Shown here: in pieces, positions 9,030 through 17,353 of the stretch | Layout: each line of letters opens with the position of its first letter | Numbering within the stretch: position 1 is the stretch's first letter | Assembly (NCBI GenBank): GCA_026005135.1 | Contig: BPKM01000010.1 | Location: 1 to 63,601, forward strand | DNA: 63,601 nt | Source: Leptospiraceae bacterium | Lineage (GTDB): Bacteria; Spirochaetota; Leptospiria; Leptospirales; Leptonemataceae | Reading direction: 5' to 3' | The notes under the pieces: generated by a model | What the model saw: only the letters and a program-made list of their open reading frames with translations | The model's database searches: none | What the model was told of the DNA's origin: nothing | Translations under genes and position numbers: made by a program

Positions 9030-9674
9030 ATGAAAACAAAAGAAAAATATATTCAGGATTTATTAATTCAAGCAGATTTATATCGTTTAATCGCCCTTGG
9101 CTTTACTGTTATGGACTGGGAAAACCAGTCCATTTTTTTTGATAATTTAAATGATTTTCTTTCATTAGATTTTGATAAACTCTTAATTTTAGAAAATAAT
9201 TTTTATAGAACCGAAATACAATTATTCAAAGAATTATTAAATTATAAAGATCAATCATTAGAAGGAGAATATCATCGTTTATTTGATCTTCAAAGTGGTA
9301 TTCCATTTTCTGAAGCAGCATATGTAAATATAGAAAAAGGGAATGTTTTAGGTGATGTTACTTCATTTTACAAAGCAGTGGATTTTCCCTATTTAACAGA
9401 AAAAGTTGGCTCTCCCGATACTATTGACAAAGAAACTGGTTTTATATCGTACTTATTTTTAAAGGAATTTTCTATTACACAAGATAATACCTTAACAGAT
9501 ACAGAAAAAGAAGAAAAAAAAGATATTATTATTGATTTAAGATATAAATTTTTAAATGATCATTATTTAAGATGGGTTCCAGAATTTATAAATTTATTAA
9601 TGTCTTCAACAGAAAATGGTTTTTATCTAAATTTAGGAAAAAGTTTACAATTATTAATAGAAAAAATTCATTAA
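9030..9674 (+). CDS. Molybdoenzyme assembly chaperone (TorD/DmsD/NarJ-type delta)
   Basis: About 214 residues from ATG at 9030. An earlier ATG at 8997 lies inside the gamma gene and is less likely. The sequence is all-helical, begins MKTKEKYIQDLLIQADLYRLIALGF, and contains EGEYHRLFDLQSGIPFSEAAYV, which matches the substrate-binding region of TorD-family chaperones. These bind the Tat signal of the apo-alpha subunit and assist Moco insertion; the protein is cytoplasmic. It is the last gene of the alpha-beta-gamma-delta operon, the standard order of type II DMSO reductases. Confidence 0.85.
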   Translation: MKTKEKYIQDLLIQADLYRLIALGFTVMDWENQSIFFDNLNDFLSLDFDKLLILENNFYRTEIQLFKELLNYKDQSLEGEYHRLFDLQSGIPFSEAAYVNIEKGNVLGDVTSFYKAVDFPYLTEKVGSPDTIDKETGFISYLFLKEFSITQDNTLTDTEKEEKKDIIIDLRYKFLNDHYLRWVPEFINLLMSSTENGFYLNLGKSLQLLIEKIH

Positions 9675-9735
9675 TTTTTTAATAGACATTAAAAAAACAT
9701 GTTTTATTTTAGTAGAAATAACGTTTAAATTAATA

Positions 9736-9837
9736 AAATCCTCCGATCCACATTACCTAAGGCATAATGCTATGGTATGTGGACGATAGGGTATGGATAG
9801 AAATGTCCATGCCTGCCGGGATTGCAAAGGAGGTTTC
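9736..9837 (+). promoter_or_regulatory. Moco (molybdenum-cofactor) riboswitch controlling moaA
   Basis: The leader folds as the Moco RNA motif. P1 pairs CCTCC (9740-9744) with GGAGG (9829-9833), flanked by AAA/TTT pairs. P2 pairs TCCACAT (from 9747) with ATGTGGA (9777-9783), enclosing a smaller hairpin with GCA/TGC. A second arm pairs GGTATGGA (9790-9797) with TCCATGCC (9806-9813) around an 8-nt loop. The conserved CTCCGA at the 5' side and GCCTGCCGGG...AAAGGAGG at the 3' side are where the family has them. The 3' strand of P1 is the Shine-Dalgarno of moaA, 4 bp before ATG 9838, so ligand binding should hide it and lower translation. It senses Moco, the product of the operon it controls. Confidence 0.88.
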
Positions 9838-10833
9838 ATGTTATTTATAACACCACATATTTATCAGGATTATCCAGAATCAAAAAATACATCCTTTAAT
9901 TCAGTTTATGATTCCTATGGAAGAACATTTCAAACAATACGTTTAAGTCTATTACCAGTATGTAACTTTCAATGTATTTATTGTAAAACAGAAGAAGAAA
10001 ATTATAAATATAAAATTCAAAAACCAGATTATTTTATAAAATTAATATATAAAATAAAAAAAATAATAAATATAAAAAAAATTCATTTAACTGGTGGAGA
10101 GCCCACTTTATATCCATATTTAGAAGAAATTGTAAAAGGATTAAAATCATTAAATATTCCAGAGGTTTCTATAACTACAAATGGAACATTATTATTAAAA
10201 AAATTACATACATTAAAAATGGCTGGCATTGATAGTATTAATTTATCTCTTGATGCAATTGATAATTCTGTTTTAAAAAAAATGGGGACAAAAAAGCAAT
10301 TTGAATTTTATGACAAATTGATAAATGAAATTTTAAACTTAAATATCTCTTTAAAAATTAATACAACTATTTTAAAAGGATTTAATGAAAATCAAATTTT
10401 GCCTTTATTAGAATATTGTGGAAAAAGAAATATTATTATAAGATATTTAGAATATATGTTAATGGGAGTAAGTGAAACCATTCATAAAGAGCGTTTTTTT
10501 AGTATGTTTGATATTTTAAATGAAATACAAAAAAGATATCAAATAAAAGAATTAAAAAGAGAAAAACATTCAACAGCGAATTACTGGCTAACAGATACAA
10601 ATTACAAATTTGGAATTATAGCAAATCATTCTAAACCATTTTGTATGGATTGTGATCGCTTAAGAATTGATTATAATGGTAATCTATATGGATGTATAAC
10701 TCAAAAAAAAGGTATTCCTATGGACTTTTCTGATTCAGAAAACGAAATATATGATAAATTAAATATTGCTATTAAGAATAAACAACTTATTTTTAAAGGT
10801 AGTTCTAATAAAATGCATTATATAGGTGGTTAA
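9838..10833 (+). CDS. moaA: GTP 3',8-cyclase MoaA
   Basis: A radical-SAM enzyme of about 331 residues that converts GTP to the cyclic precursor of molybdopterin. The SAM cluster motif is CNFQCIYC (Cys-x3-Cys-x2-Cys, about residues 42-49), followed by LTGGEPTLYP. The C-terminal cluster is represented by the FCMDCDRLRIDYNGNLYGC segment. I place the start at ATG 9838, directly after the riboswitch-embedded ribosome site AAAGGAGG. A longer frame beginning at 9793 would run through the riboswitch and add residues unlike MoaA. It is the first gene of moaA-moaC/mog-moeA-moeB. Confidence 0.95.
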   Translation: MLFITPHIYQDYPESKNTSFNSVYDSYGRTFQTIRLSLLPVCNFQCIYCKTEEENYKYKIQKPDYFIKLIYKIKKIINIKKIHLTGGEPTLYPYLEEIVKGLKSLNIPEVSITTNGTLLLKKLHTLKMAGIDSINLSLDAIDNSVLKKMGTKKQFEFYDKLINEILNLNISLKINTTILKGFNENQILPLLEYCGKRNIIIRYLEYMLMGVSETIHKERFFSMFDILNEIQKRYQIKELKREKHSTANYWLTDTNYKFGIIANHSKPFCMDCDRLRIDYNGNLYGCITQKKGIPMDFSDSENEIYDKLNIAIKNKQLIFKGSSNKMHYIGG

Positions 10834-10834
10834 T

Positions 10835-11758
10835 ATGATTGATATTACAAATAAATTTAAAACATTACGATATGCAAAAGCACAGGCTATAGTAAAATTT
10901 CCAGAATTTCTTTATGAAAAAATAATAACAAATGATTTACCCAAAAAAGATCCATTAATTTTTGCCAAAGCAGCTGGAATGCTTGGTGTAAAAAAGACAC
11001 CAGATTTAATTCCACATTGTCATCCCATACCAATAGAATATTTTAATATTGATTATGAATTAAATAAAGATCATATTTTAATTATAGCAGAAGCTAAAAC
11101 GATTGCAAGAACAGGTATAGAAATGGAAGTTTTAACAGCTGTTTCTATAACTGCATTAACTATATATGATTTATTAAAACCAGTAACAAAAGAATTGGAA
11201 ATTACAGAAATAAAATTAATTCATAAAGAAGGAGGAAAATCTGATAGATGGAAGCGAGTAAGAGAAGGGTTAAGTTGTGCTGTACTTGTTTGTTCCGATA
11301 CAATATATAAAAAATTTAAAGAAAATCAACCTATACCAGAAGAAAAGTCTGGTAAATTAATCATTGATAAAGTAAAAGAGTATGGAGTAGAATGTAAGGA
11401 TTATAAAATTTTACCAGATGAACCAGAAGAAATAAAAAAATGGATATTAGAAAAATTGGAACAAAAAATTCCTTTTATCTTTATAACAGGTGGTACAGGT
11501 CTTGGACCAAGAGATAATACTGTAGAAGTATTAAAAGAAATAGGAGGTAAAGAAGTTCCAGGTATTTCTGAAGCAATGCGAATTTATGGATACGAAAGAA
11601 CACCACTTGCTATGATGTCTCGTGCTATTTCTGTAATGAAAGATGGTTGTTTAATAATTAGTTTACCTGGAAGTTCAAAAGGAGTAGAAGAAAGTTTACA
11701 GGCAATTTTACCAGCTGTTTTCCATGCAGATCGAATGATGAGAGGAGAAAGACATTAG
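10835..11758 (+). CDS. moaC-mog: MoaC-MogA/MoaB fusion: cPMP synthase plus molybdopterin adenylyltransferase
   Basis: Two Moco enzymes in one 307-residue chain. Residues 1 to about 145 are MoaC, forming cyclic pyranopterin monophosphate: TPDLIPHCHPIPIEYFNI, GIEMEVLTAVSITALTIYD and KEGGKSD carry the family's active-site Lys and His. Residues from about 150 are a MogA/MoaB domain, which adenylates molybdopterin before metal insertion: CSDTIYKKF at the start, SGKLIIDKV, then FITGGTGLGPRDNTVEV and SLPGSSKGVEESLQ. ATG 10835 is one base after the moaA stop, with AGGTGG overlapping the moaA end as ribosome site; an upstream GTG at 10826 is less likely. MoaC and MogA act at different steps, so the fusion couples them in amount rather than as neighbours in the pathway. 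Confidence 0.93.
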   Translation: MIDITNKFKTLRYAKAQAIVKFPEFLYEKIITNDLPKKDPLIFAKAAGMLGVKKTPDLIPHCHPIPIEYFNIDYELNKDHILIIAEAKTIARTGIEMEVLTAVSITALTIYDLLKPVTKELEITEIKLIHKEGGKSDRWKRVREGLSCAVLVCSDTIYKKFKENQPIPEEKSGKLIIDKVKEYGVECKDYKILPDEPEEIKKWILEKLEQKIPFIFITGGTGLGPRDNTVEVLKEIGGKEVPGISEAMRIYGYERTPLAMMSRAISVMKDGCLIISLPGSSKGVEESLQAILPAVFHADRMMRGERH

Positions 11759-11794
11759 TTTGACATTATATAGTATCCTAAAAAAATACATATC

Positions 11795-13015
11795 ATGATA
11801 ACAATTAAGGAAGCAATTGAATTAATAAAAAAAAATTTACCAGAAAGAAAAGAGGAATTAAGAAAAACCTACTCATGTAATCATTTTACTTTAGCAGAAG
11901 ATATATATGCACAATTTCCAAGTCCCTATTTTGATAATTGTGCAATGGATGGTTATGCTATTTCTATTGAAGATGCAGAATTATTATTATCAAATTTTAA
12001 TCAAAATAATGAATTTGAAGTTATAGGAATAAGTCAGGCTGGAAAACCATTTACTGAATCTCTAAGTTCTGGTAAATGCATTCAAATTAATACTGGTGCA
12101 AAAGTTCCTCAAAATACTGGAGCTATAATTCCTGTAGAAGATGTTGAATATATGGATTCTGATAGATTAAAAATAAGAGTTAAAAATATTCATAAAAAAT
12201 TCCAGCATATAAGAAGAAAAGGAGAAGAATTTCAGGAAAATTCTTTTTTATTACCAAAAGGTACAATTTTAAATCCAAGAAATATAGCTTTATTATTACA
12301 ATCTGGGAAAAATGAAATTTTTGTTTATAAAAAACCTAAAATTTTACTTATAACGACAGGAACAGAATTGATTTCTTTTCAGGACGGTATAATCGAAGAA
12401 GATATGGAAAATGGAAAAATTTTAGATACAAATGCTTATTTACTTTCAGCAGTTTTAGAAGATAAAAATTATGAATTTAAATTATATTCTCAAATACAGG
12501 ACGAAGAAGGTCAAATTTATAATATATTGCAAAACAACAATGATTATGATATTATAATTATTACTGGAGGTGTTTCGGTAGGTCCTTATGATTATGTAAA
12601 AAAAGATGTAGAAAAAGCTGGATTTAAACCAGTATTCTGGAAAATAAAGCAAAAACCTGGAAAGCCATTTTATTTTGCTAAAAAAGAAAATACAGTACTA
12701 TTTGGTTTACCTGGTAATCCTGTTTCTTCGTTTATAAATTTTCAACATTATGTATTACCAGCAATTAAATATTTAGAATCCGGACAGTGGTTATATAATC
12801 ATATTTTTCTTAAATCAAAGGTTGATATTTCTAATGAAGGTAATAGAGATATATTTTTTACTATTCGTATTAAAGATAAAGAATATTTTGAATTAGCAGA
12901 ACAGCAGGGTTCTCATAAATTATCATCAATAGCTTATTCTGATGGCTATATTATAGTTCCTGTTGGTTCTAAAATTCAACAAAATGAATCTCTTATTTGT
13001 TATCAATGGATGTAA
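11795..13015 (+). CDS. moeA: Molybdopterin molybdenumtransferase MoeA
   Basis: A 406-residue MoeA, which inserts molybdate into adenylated molybdopterin. Motifs in order: YFDNCAMDGYAI near residue 50, GKCIQINTGAKVPQNTGAIIPVED, then the MPT-binding fold (TTGTELI, IIIITGGVSVGPYDYVKK) and KQKPGKPFYFAKK followed by GLPGNPVSS. The C-terminal domain is short but present. It follows the MoaC-Mog fusion by 36 bp and overlaps the next gene by 10 bp. There is no clear Shine-Dalgarno before the ATG. Confidence 0.95.
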   Translation: MITIKEAIELIKKNLPERKEELRKTYSCNHFTLAEDIYAQFPSPYFDNCAMDGYAISIEDAELLLSNFNQNNEFEVIGISQAGKPFTESLSSGKCIQINTGAKVPQNTGAIIPVEDVEYMDSDRLKIRVKNIHKKFQHIRRKGEEFQENSFLLPKGTILNPRNIALLLQSGKNEIFVYKKPKILLITTGTELISFQDGIIEEDMENGKILDTNAYLLSAVLEDKNYEFKLYSQIQDEEGQIYNILQNNNDYDIIIITGGVSVGPYDYVKKDVEKAGFKPVFWKIKQKPGKPFYFAKKENTVLFGLPGNPVSSFINFQHYVLPAIKYLESGQWLYNHIFLKSKVDISNEGNRDIFFTIRIKDKEYFELAEQQGSHKLSSIAYSDGYIIVPVGSKIQQNESLICYQWM

Positions 13016-14067
13016 AACGATTTAGTAGACAAATTATAATTGAAGAATTTGGAATAGAAGGACAATTATTATTAAATCGATCTAAGGTTTTAATTATTGG
13101 ATTAGGAGGTCTGGGAAGTCCAGTCTCTATATATCTTGCATTAGCTGGTGTGGGAAAATTAGGTCTTTTTGATTTTGATAAAGTAGATTTATCCAATTTA
13201 CAAAGACAGCCATTATTTTTTGAAGAAGATGTTGGTTCTTATAAAGTAGATATAGCTAAAAAGCGATTAAAAGAATATAACAAAAATATTCAATTAGAAA
13301 TCTATAAAGATTACTTTGATATAAAATATAAAGATATTTTTAAAGATTATGATTTAATAGTTGATTGCACAGATAATATACCAACAAGAAAAATGATCAA
13401 CCAAGCTTCTTTAGAAATGGGAAAACCATTTTTATATTGTTCTATTGATCAATTTAGTTTACAAATTTCCTTATTGAACTATAATAATGGTCCATGTTAT
13501 GAATGTTTGTTTCCAGATTTAGAAAATTCTTCTTTAATGAGTTGTGTAGATAGAGGAGTATTAGGACCTGTAGCTGGTATAGCTGGATTATATCAGACCT
13601 TAGAAGCAATTAAATATTTATCAAATATGAATTTTTTAAAAAATCAAATTTTATTTATAGATTTATTAAAATATAAGCAATTAAAATTAGCAATAGAAAA
13701 AAATAAAAATTGTAAGTGTAATCAATATTATAAAAATCAAGAGATTAAAAACACAAAAAAAGAATATAATATATCCTACATAACAATTGATGAATTACCA
13801 TTGAGATCAAATGAATATGTTATATTAGATTTAAGAACAGAAGAACAAAATAATAAAAATTTATATAATAAAATAAATCTAAATAATAAAAAAATATATA
13901 AAATTGATTTAAAAGAACTGCCCTATAAAGCAGGTCAATTGCCATCAGATAAAGATATAATAATTCTATGTTCATCTGGAGCAAGAGCAAGACAAGCTGC
14001 TATTTTATTGCAACAATTAAATTACTCTAGTATTTATTGTTTACAGTTAGATGAATTTTTATTATAA
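13006..14067 (+). CDS. moeB: MoeB/ThiF-type adenylyltransferase with C-terminal rhodanese domain
   Basis: About 353 residues from ATG 13006, overlapping moeA by 10 bp. The E1-like domain has the nucleotide loop GLGGLGSP near residue 30, the DFDKVDLSNLQRQ element, and DCTDNIPTRKMIN. A structural zinc is suggested by C-x2-C (CYECLFP) and a late C-x-C (NCKCNQYY). After about residue 250 a rhodanese domain follows, ending with the persulfide loop CSSGARA. Such proteins activate the C terminus of a sulfur carrier (MoaD or ThiS) and help load sulfur on it, as in MOCS3/Uba4. The Moco context favours MoaD; no moaD or moaE lies in the window. A role in thiamin synthesis or tRNA thiolation cannot be excluded. 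Confidence 0.88.
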   Translation: MDVKRFSRQIIIEEFGIEGQLLLNRSKVLIIGLGGLGSPVSIYLALAGVGKLGLFDFDKVDLSNLQRQPLFFEEDVGSYKVDIAKKRLKEYNKNIQLEIYKDYFDIKYKDIFKDYDLIVDCTDNIPTRKMINQASLEMGKPFLYCSIDQFSLQISLLNYNNGPCYECLFPDLENSSLMSCVDRGVLGPVAGIAGLYQTLEAIKYLSNMNFLKNQILFIDLLKYKQLKLAIEKNKNCKCNQYYKNQEIKNTKKEYNISYITIDELPLRSNEYVILDLRTEEQNNKNLYNKINLNNKKIYKIDLKELPYKAGQLPSDKDIIILCSSGARARQAAILLQQLNYSSIYCLQLDEFLL

Positions 14068-14128
14068 ATTATTTTGATTTTTGTATAAAATATAAAAAGA
14101 TTTTTTTAATTTTTATTAAATAAAGAAA

Positions 14129-14153
14129 GGCTATCCCAATAGTAAGGATAGCC
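14129..14153. terminator. Hairpin between the moco operon and the convergent small gene
   Basis: GGCTATCC (14129-14136) pairs perfectly with GGATAGCC (14146-14153) around a 9-nt loop. It follows the moeB stop at 14067, and also lies just past the 3' end of the minus-strand gene ending at 14178. It has short T tracts on both sides, so it can serve as a two-way terminator. Confidence 0.7.
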
Positions 14154-14177
14154 AAAATTTTATCTAAATGTTTAATT

Positions 14178-14534
14178 CTACATTTTTTTTCGATTTATTC
14201 GTTTAATTGCTTCTTTAATTTTTTCTCTTATCCTTTCTTTTTGTTCTTCAGTTAATATAACTTTTCTAACTTTTTTATGACTTCTTCTTTTTGTTATTTT
14301 AACAGAGTTTTCTTCATAATCATCATAATATATTTCATAAGAATATAATATGTTGATTATAGATTTTAGTTCTTTTATATCTTTTGGTTTTATTACATCA
14401 ATATATTGGATTAGAATAGATTTTAATTTATCTGCTATATGTTCTTTATATTCTTTTTCTCCATTTTTATCTGGATTAATGTTTTTTTCCATTAGTTTTT
14501 CTCCTATCAATTTTTTTAATTCTTTTCTTGTCAT
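14178..14534 (-). CDS. Small charged protein of unknown function
   Basis: Encodes 118 residues; I recognise no family. It is very rich in Lys, Glu and Ile and predicted mostly helical, with a basic block RRSHKKVRKV around residue 85 and a helical, basic C terminus (EEQKERIREKIKEAIKRINRKKM). That composition could suit nucleic-acid or ribosome binding, but this is a guess. It is convergent with the moco operon and shares the terminator at 14129-14153. No good ribosome site precedes the ATG. Confidence 0.5.
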   Translation of the reverse strand: MTRKELKKLIGEKLMEKNINPDKNGEKEYKEHIADKLKSILIQYIDVIKPKDIKELKSIINILYSYEIYYDDYEENSVKITKRRSHKKVRKVILTEEQKERIREKIKEAIKRINRKKM

Positions 14535-14653
14535 ACTATATATATGTCTGGAATCTTACAAAAAGTTTCAATTTTATAAAAAAAATTATTAAAAATAATA
14601 ATTCATCGGATTTTTTGTTTTACTTTCATTATAATATAGATTAAATTGAATTT

Positions 14654-14950
14654 ATGGAAAGATTAGAGGATTCTAAGATTTTAGAAATAATAAAAAATGA
14701 ATTACCTGAATGGAAGTATCAGAATAATAAATTATTACGTGAACTCAGATTTAAAGATTTTAAACAAGCTTTTACTTTTATGACTTTATGTGCACTAAAA
14801 TGCGAACAGATGGATCATCATCCAGAATGGTATAATGTTTATAATCAATTAAAAATAGAATTAAATACTCATTCAGTTAATGGCATAACAAATTTAGATA
14901 TAGAGCTTGCAAGATATATAGAGGAACAATATAAAAATATAAAAATATGA
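14654..14950 (+). CDS. Pterin-4a-carbinolamine dehydratase family protein
   Basis: A complete 98-residue PCD/DCoH protein. The active-site signature is intact: MDHHPEWYNVYNQLKIELNTH (about residues 51-71), with the His-His pair and the later His, followed by GITNLDIELARYIEEQ. The classical enzyme dehydrates the 4a-hydroxy-pterin formed by aromatic amino-acid hydroxylases. No such hydroxylase is visible here, whereas the Moco genes end only 600 bp upstream. Published comparative genomics (Naponelli and colleagues) linked a subgroup of this family to Moco metabolism, and the location fits that. TATAAT at 14630-14635 could be its -10 box. The stop overlaps the next start as ATGA. Confidence 0.92.
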   Translation: MERLEDSKILEIIKNELPEWKYQNNKLLRELRFKDFKQAFTFMTLCALKCEQMDHHPEWYNVYNQLKIELNTHSVNGITNLDIELARYIEEQYKNIKI

Positions 14951-15342
14951 ATCGATGGAAAGATTGGTACGAACAAGGAATTCGAGATTTAGAAAAAGCA
15001 AAATTAGATATCGAATTTAAATATTTTGAATGGGCATGTTTTAGTGCCCAGCAAGCATCTGAAAAAGTAATTAAATCACTTGGATTATTTTTGGGAGTTG
15101 ATTTATGGGGACATTCTTTAACAGAAATGCTAAAGATTTTATCAAAAAATGTTTCTATACCTGAGGAGTTAATTAATAAAGCAAAAATACTTGATTTATA
15201 TTATATCCCTTCTCGTTATCCAAATGGATTTCCAGAAGGGAAACCATCAGATTATTTTACAGAAGAACAGGCAAAAGAGGCAATTGATGCGGCAAATCAT
15301 ATTATCCAATACTGTAAAGGGTATATATTTAGAAAAAAATAA
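14947..15342 (+). CDS. HEPN-domain protein (partner of the MNT nucleotidyltransferase)
   Basis: A 131-residue all-helical HEPN protein, start overlapping the previous stop (ATGA). Characteristic segments are WACFSAQQASEKVIKSLGL near residue 30, GHSLTEMLKIL, and YIPSRYPNGFPEGKPSDYF followed by AKEAIDAANHII. The second half is typical of the HI0074-like HEPN subgroup found with minimal nucleotidyltransferases. I see no clear R-x4-6-H ribonuclease motif, so toxin activity is not assured. Its coding end overlaps the start of the MNT gene. In paired systems the MNT partner modifies and silences the HEPN protein. Confidence 0.87.
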   Translation: MNRWKDWYEQGIRDLEKAKLDIEFKYFEWACFSAQQASEKVIKSLGLFLGVDLWGHSLTEMLKILSKNVSIPEELINKAKILDLYYIPSRYPNGFPEGKPSDYFTEEQAKEAIDAANHIIQYCKGYIFRKK

Positions 15343-15655
15343 AGTAATTAACGAACTAAGAGAAATTGCTAAAAAGGCATTAGAAAAGTTTCCAGAAATT
15401 CTGGAAATTCACTTATTTGGTTCTATTGCAAATAATACTTATACTGGTATAAGTGATATTGATATATTTATTTTAATTGAAAAATCTAATGAAAAAAATC
15501 CAATAGAAAGATTAAAACCATATTATTTTTATTTTTCTGATTTTTTAAATATAAGCTTTGATTTATTAGTCTGTACCAAAAGAGAACTAAATCAAAATGA
15601 TTTTTATAAAAAAATTTTAAAAAATAGTATTATTTTAATAAAACGCTCAATTTAA
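15287..15655 (+). CDS. Minimal nucleotidyltransferase (MNT), MntA-like
   Basis: About 122 residues from ATG 15287, overlapping the HEPN gene by 56 bp in another frame. The nucleotidyltransferase signature is intact: GS, ten residues, then DID (HLFGSIANNTYTGISDIDIF), with a third acidic position in FDLLVCTKRE. This GSx10DxD form is that of MntA antitoxins, which AMPylate the HEPN toxin. The start is not certain: no ATG, GTG or TTG lies in frame between 15287 and the conserved region, so either this overlapping ATG or a rare codon is used. The stop overlaps that of glpD on the other strand by 4 bp. Confidence 0.85.
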   Translation: MRQIILSNTVKGIYLEKNKVINELREIAKKALEKFPEILEIHLFGSIANNTYTGISDIDIFILIEKSNEKNPIERLKPYYFYFSDFLNISFDLLVCTKRELNQNDFYKKILKNSIILIKRSI

Positions 15656-17340
15656 GATTTTAATAATTCAACAGGATAATAACTTATGGTTTTTTCTATT
15701 TCTTCTTGTATCTTATTAGAATTCCATTTTAGATATTTAGCCATAAGCTTAGCGATTTTTTCTAAATCCTTTTTATCTGGTATACCATAAGTACCATATC
15801 CAATTCTTCTTCTAACAACGTCATCTAAGGTTCTAGCTCCTTCATATTGTATTGCAAATACAACTTGTGCTAAAACATCTTTTTCTGGATGTAATTCCGA
15901 AACGGGATTGGATAAAGAAGGATTATCTTTTATAATTTTTAAAATTTCTATATGTTCTGTTCCATATAATTCTATTAAATATTTATGTTGATCTACAGAT
16001 ATTTCATCTATATGGAATTCTTTTAAGGCAAAGTTTTCATAAATAGAATAGGGATTGGAATAACCTGGAGAACCATATAAAGGTAGTTGTGATGTATCTA
16101 TTCTTCGCGATTGTTTTTCTAATTCTGGATATTCTTTATAAATTTCATTAATTACATCTTCTCCTAATTGTCTTGATGTTGTCCATTTTCCACCAGCTAC
16201 ACTAATTAAATTATGGATTCCTTCTCTATTATGATGAAAAATTTCATATTTTCTTGAAGCTTTATAAGTATTTCCTTTTCCAGTAAATATTAAAGGTCTA
16301 ATCCCGATGGGGATATCTATAATCATATCCTCAGTTAAAATATTTTCAGAAAGAGTTTCATTTACATCAGTTAATAATTGTTGTACATCTTCTTCCGTTG
16401 GTCTTAATTTATCTGGATCATCTGTATATGGAGTATCCGTTGGTCCAATTAAAGAATATCCCATCCAGGGAATAACAAAAAAATGCCTATGAGTTTTTGT
16501 TCGAAAAAGTACTGCAACTTTATGATTTAAAATTTGTTTTGTTAATAAATGAATACCTTTAGAACGTAATATTTTTTTTACTGGTTTTCCTGTAATTTTT
16601 GAAAGTAAAATATCAATCCAGGGGCCTGTTGCATTGATAATGATTTTTGCTTTAAAGGTAGCTGATTTTCCAGTAATTTCGTCTTTTACTTCAACTCCTT
16701 TTAGAGTAATTTCTTCTCCTTTTCTTTCTGTTATAAAATTTTCTATAATAGTATGATTATAAAACTTTGCTCCTTTTTCTGCTGCTGATTTTAAAAATGT
16801 CAGGGTTAATCGTTCAGGATGTAAACTTTGACAATCATAATAAAGAAAACCACCTTTTTGGGTTATTTTCTTTAATTCTGGCAAAACATTGATTAGTTCA
16901 TGATGAGATATTTTCCTCGAAGAAGGTATATAAGATTCTTCTGGAACAAATTGATTTCGATCATAAGATAACATATCATATAATTTTAAACCAGTATAGA
17001 TTAATAAAGGATTTGGTTCTGTCCAGGGTAGAATAGGTATAATAAAAGGTAATGGCTTAACAAGATGACATGCTGCTAACATTAAAATTCTTCGTTCTTT
17101 TAAAGATTCTCTAACAAGACCAAAATCAAAATTTTCTAAATATCGTAATCCTCCGTGAATTAACTTAGAGGTGGCGGCACTAGTAGCCCATCCGAAATCA
17201 TTTTTTTCTATAAGTCCAACAGAATGACCTCTTTCTGCGGCTTCTCTTGCTATAGCTATGCCTGTAATGCCACCACCAATAATTAAAATATCAAATTCCT
17301 GAGAATCTTTAATTTCTGTTTGTATTTCTAATGCAAACAT
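15652..17340 (-). CDS. glpD: FAD-dependent glycerol-3-phosphate dehydrogenase
   Basis: A 562-residue flavoprotein that oxidises sn-glycerol 3-phosphate to dihydroxyacetone phosphate and passes electrons to the quinone pool at the inner membrane. The FAD-binding motif DILIIGGGITGIAIAREAAERG starts at about residue 18, followed by ATSAATSKLIHGGLRYLE, a GlpD signature. IINATGPWID and IGPTDTPYTDDPD follow in order, and the C-terminal DUF-type domain with LDDVVRRRIGYGTYG is present, so the protein is full length. It is the last gene of a minus-strand run. Leptospirales are generally able to use glycerol, which fits. Confidence 0.94.
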   Translation of the reverse strand: MFALEIQTEIKDSQEFDILIIGGGITGIAIAREAAERGHSVGLIEKNDFGWATSAATSKLIHGGLRYLENFDFGLVRESLKERRILMLAACHLVKPLPFIIPILPWTEPNPLLIYTGLKLYDMLSYDRNQFVPEESYIPSSRKISHHELINVLPELKKITQKGGFLYYDCQSLHPERLTLTFLKSAAEKGAKFYNHTIIENFITERKGEEITLKGVEVKDEITGKSATFKAKIIINATGPWIDILLSKITGKPVKKILRSKGIHLLTKQILNHKVAVLFRTKTHRHFFVIPWMGYSLIGPTDTPYTDDPDKLRPTEEDVQQLLTDVNETLSENILTEDMIIDIPIGIRPLIFTGKGNTYKASRKYEIFHHNREGIHNLISVAGGKWTTSRQLGEDVINEIYKEYPELEKQSRRIDTSQLPLYGSPGYSNPYSIYENFALKEFHIDEISVDQHKYLIELYGTEHIEILKIIKDNPSLSNPVSELHPEKDVLAQVVFAIQYEGARTLDDVVRRRIGYGTYGIPDKKDLEKIAKLMAKYLKWNSNKIQEEIEKTISYYPVELLKS

Positions 17341-17353
17341 GTTTCCATTTTAC

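Noticed and set aside
9793..9837. Upstream start for moaA giving an N-terminal extension with two Cys
   Set aside because: These bases form the 3' half of the Moco riboswitch, and the ribosome site AAAGGAGG fits ATG 9838.
15191..15286. Longer start for the MNT protein inside the HEPN gene
   Set aside because: It would add a hydrophobic, unfamily-like stretch in a deep overlap; ATG 15287 gives the usual length.
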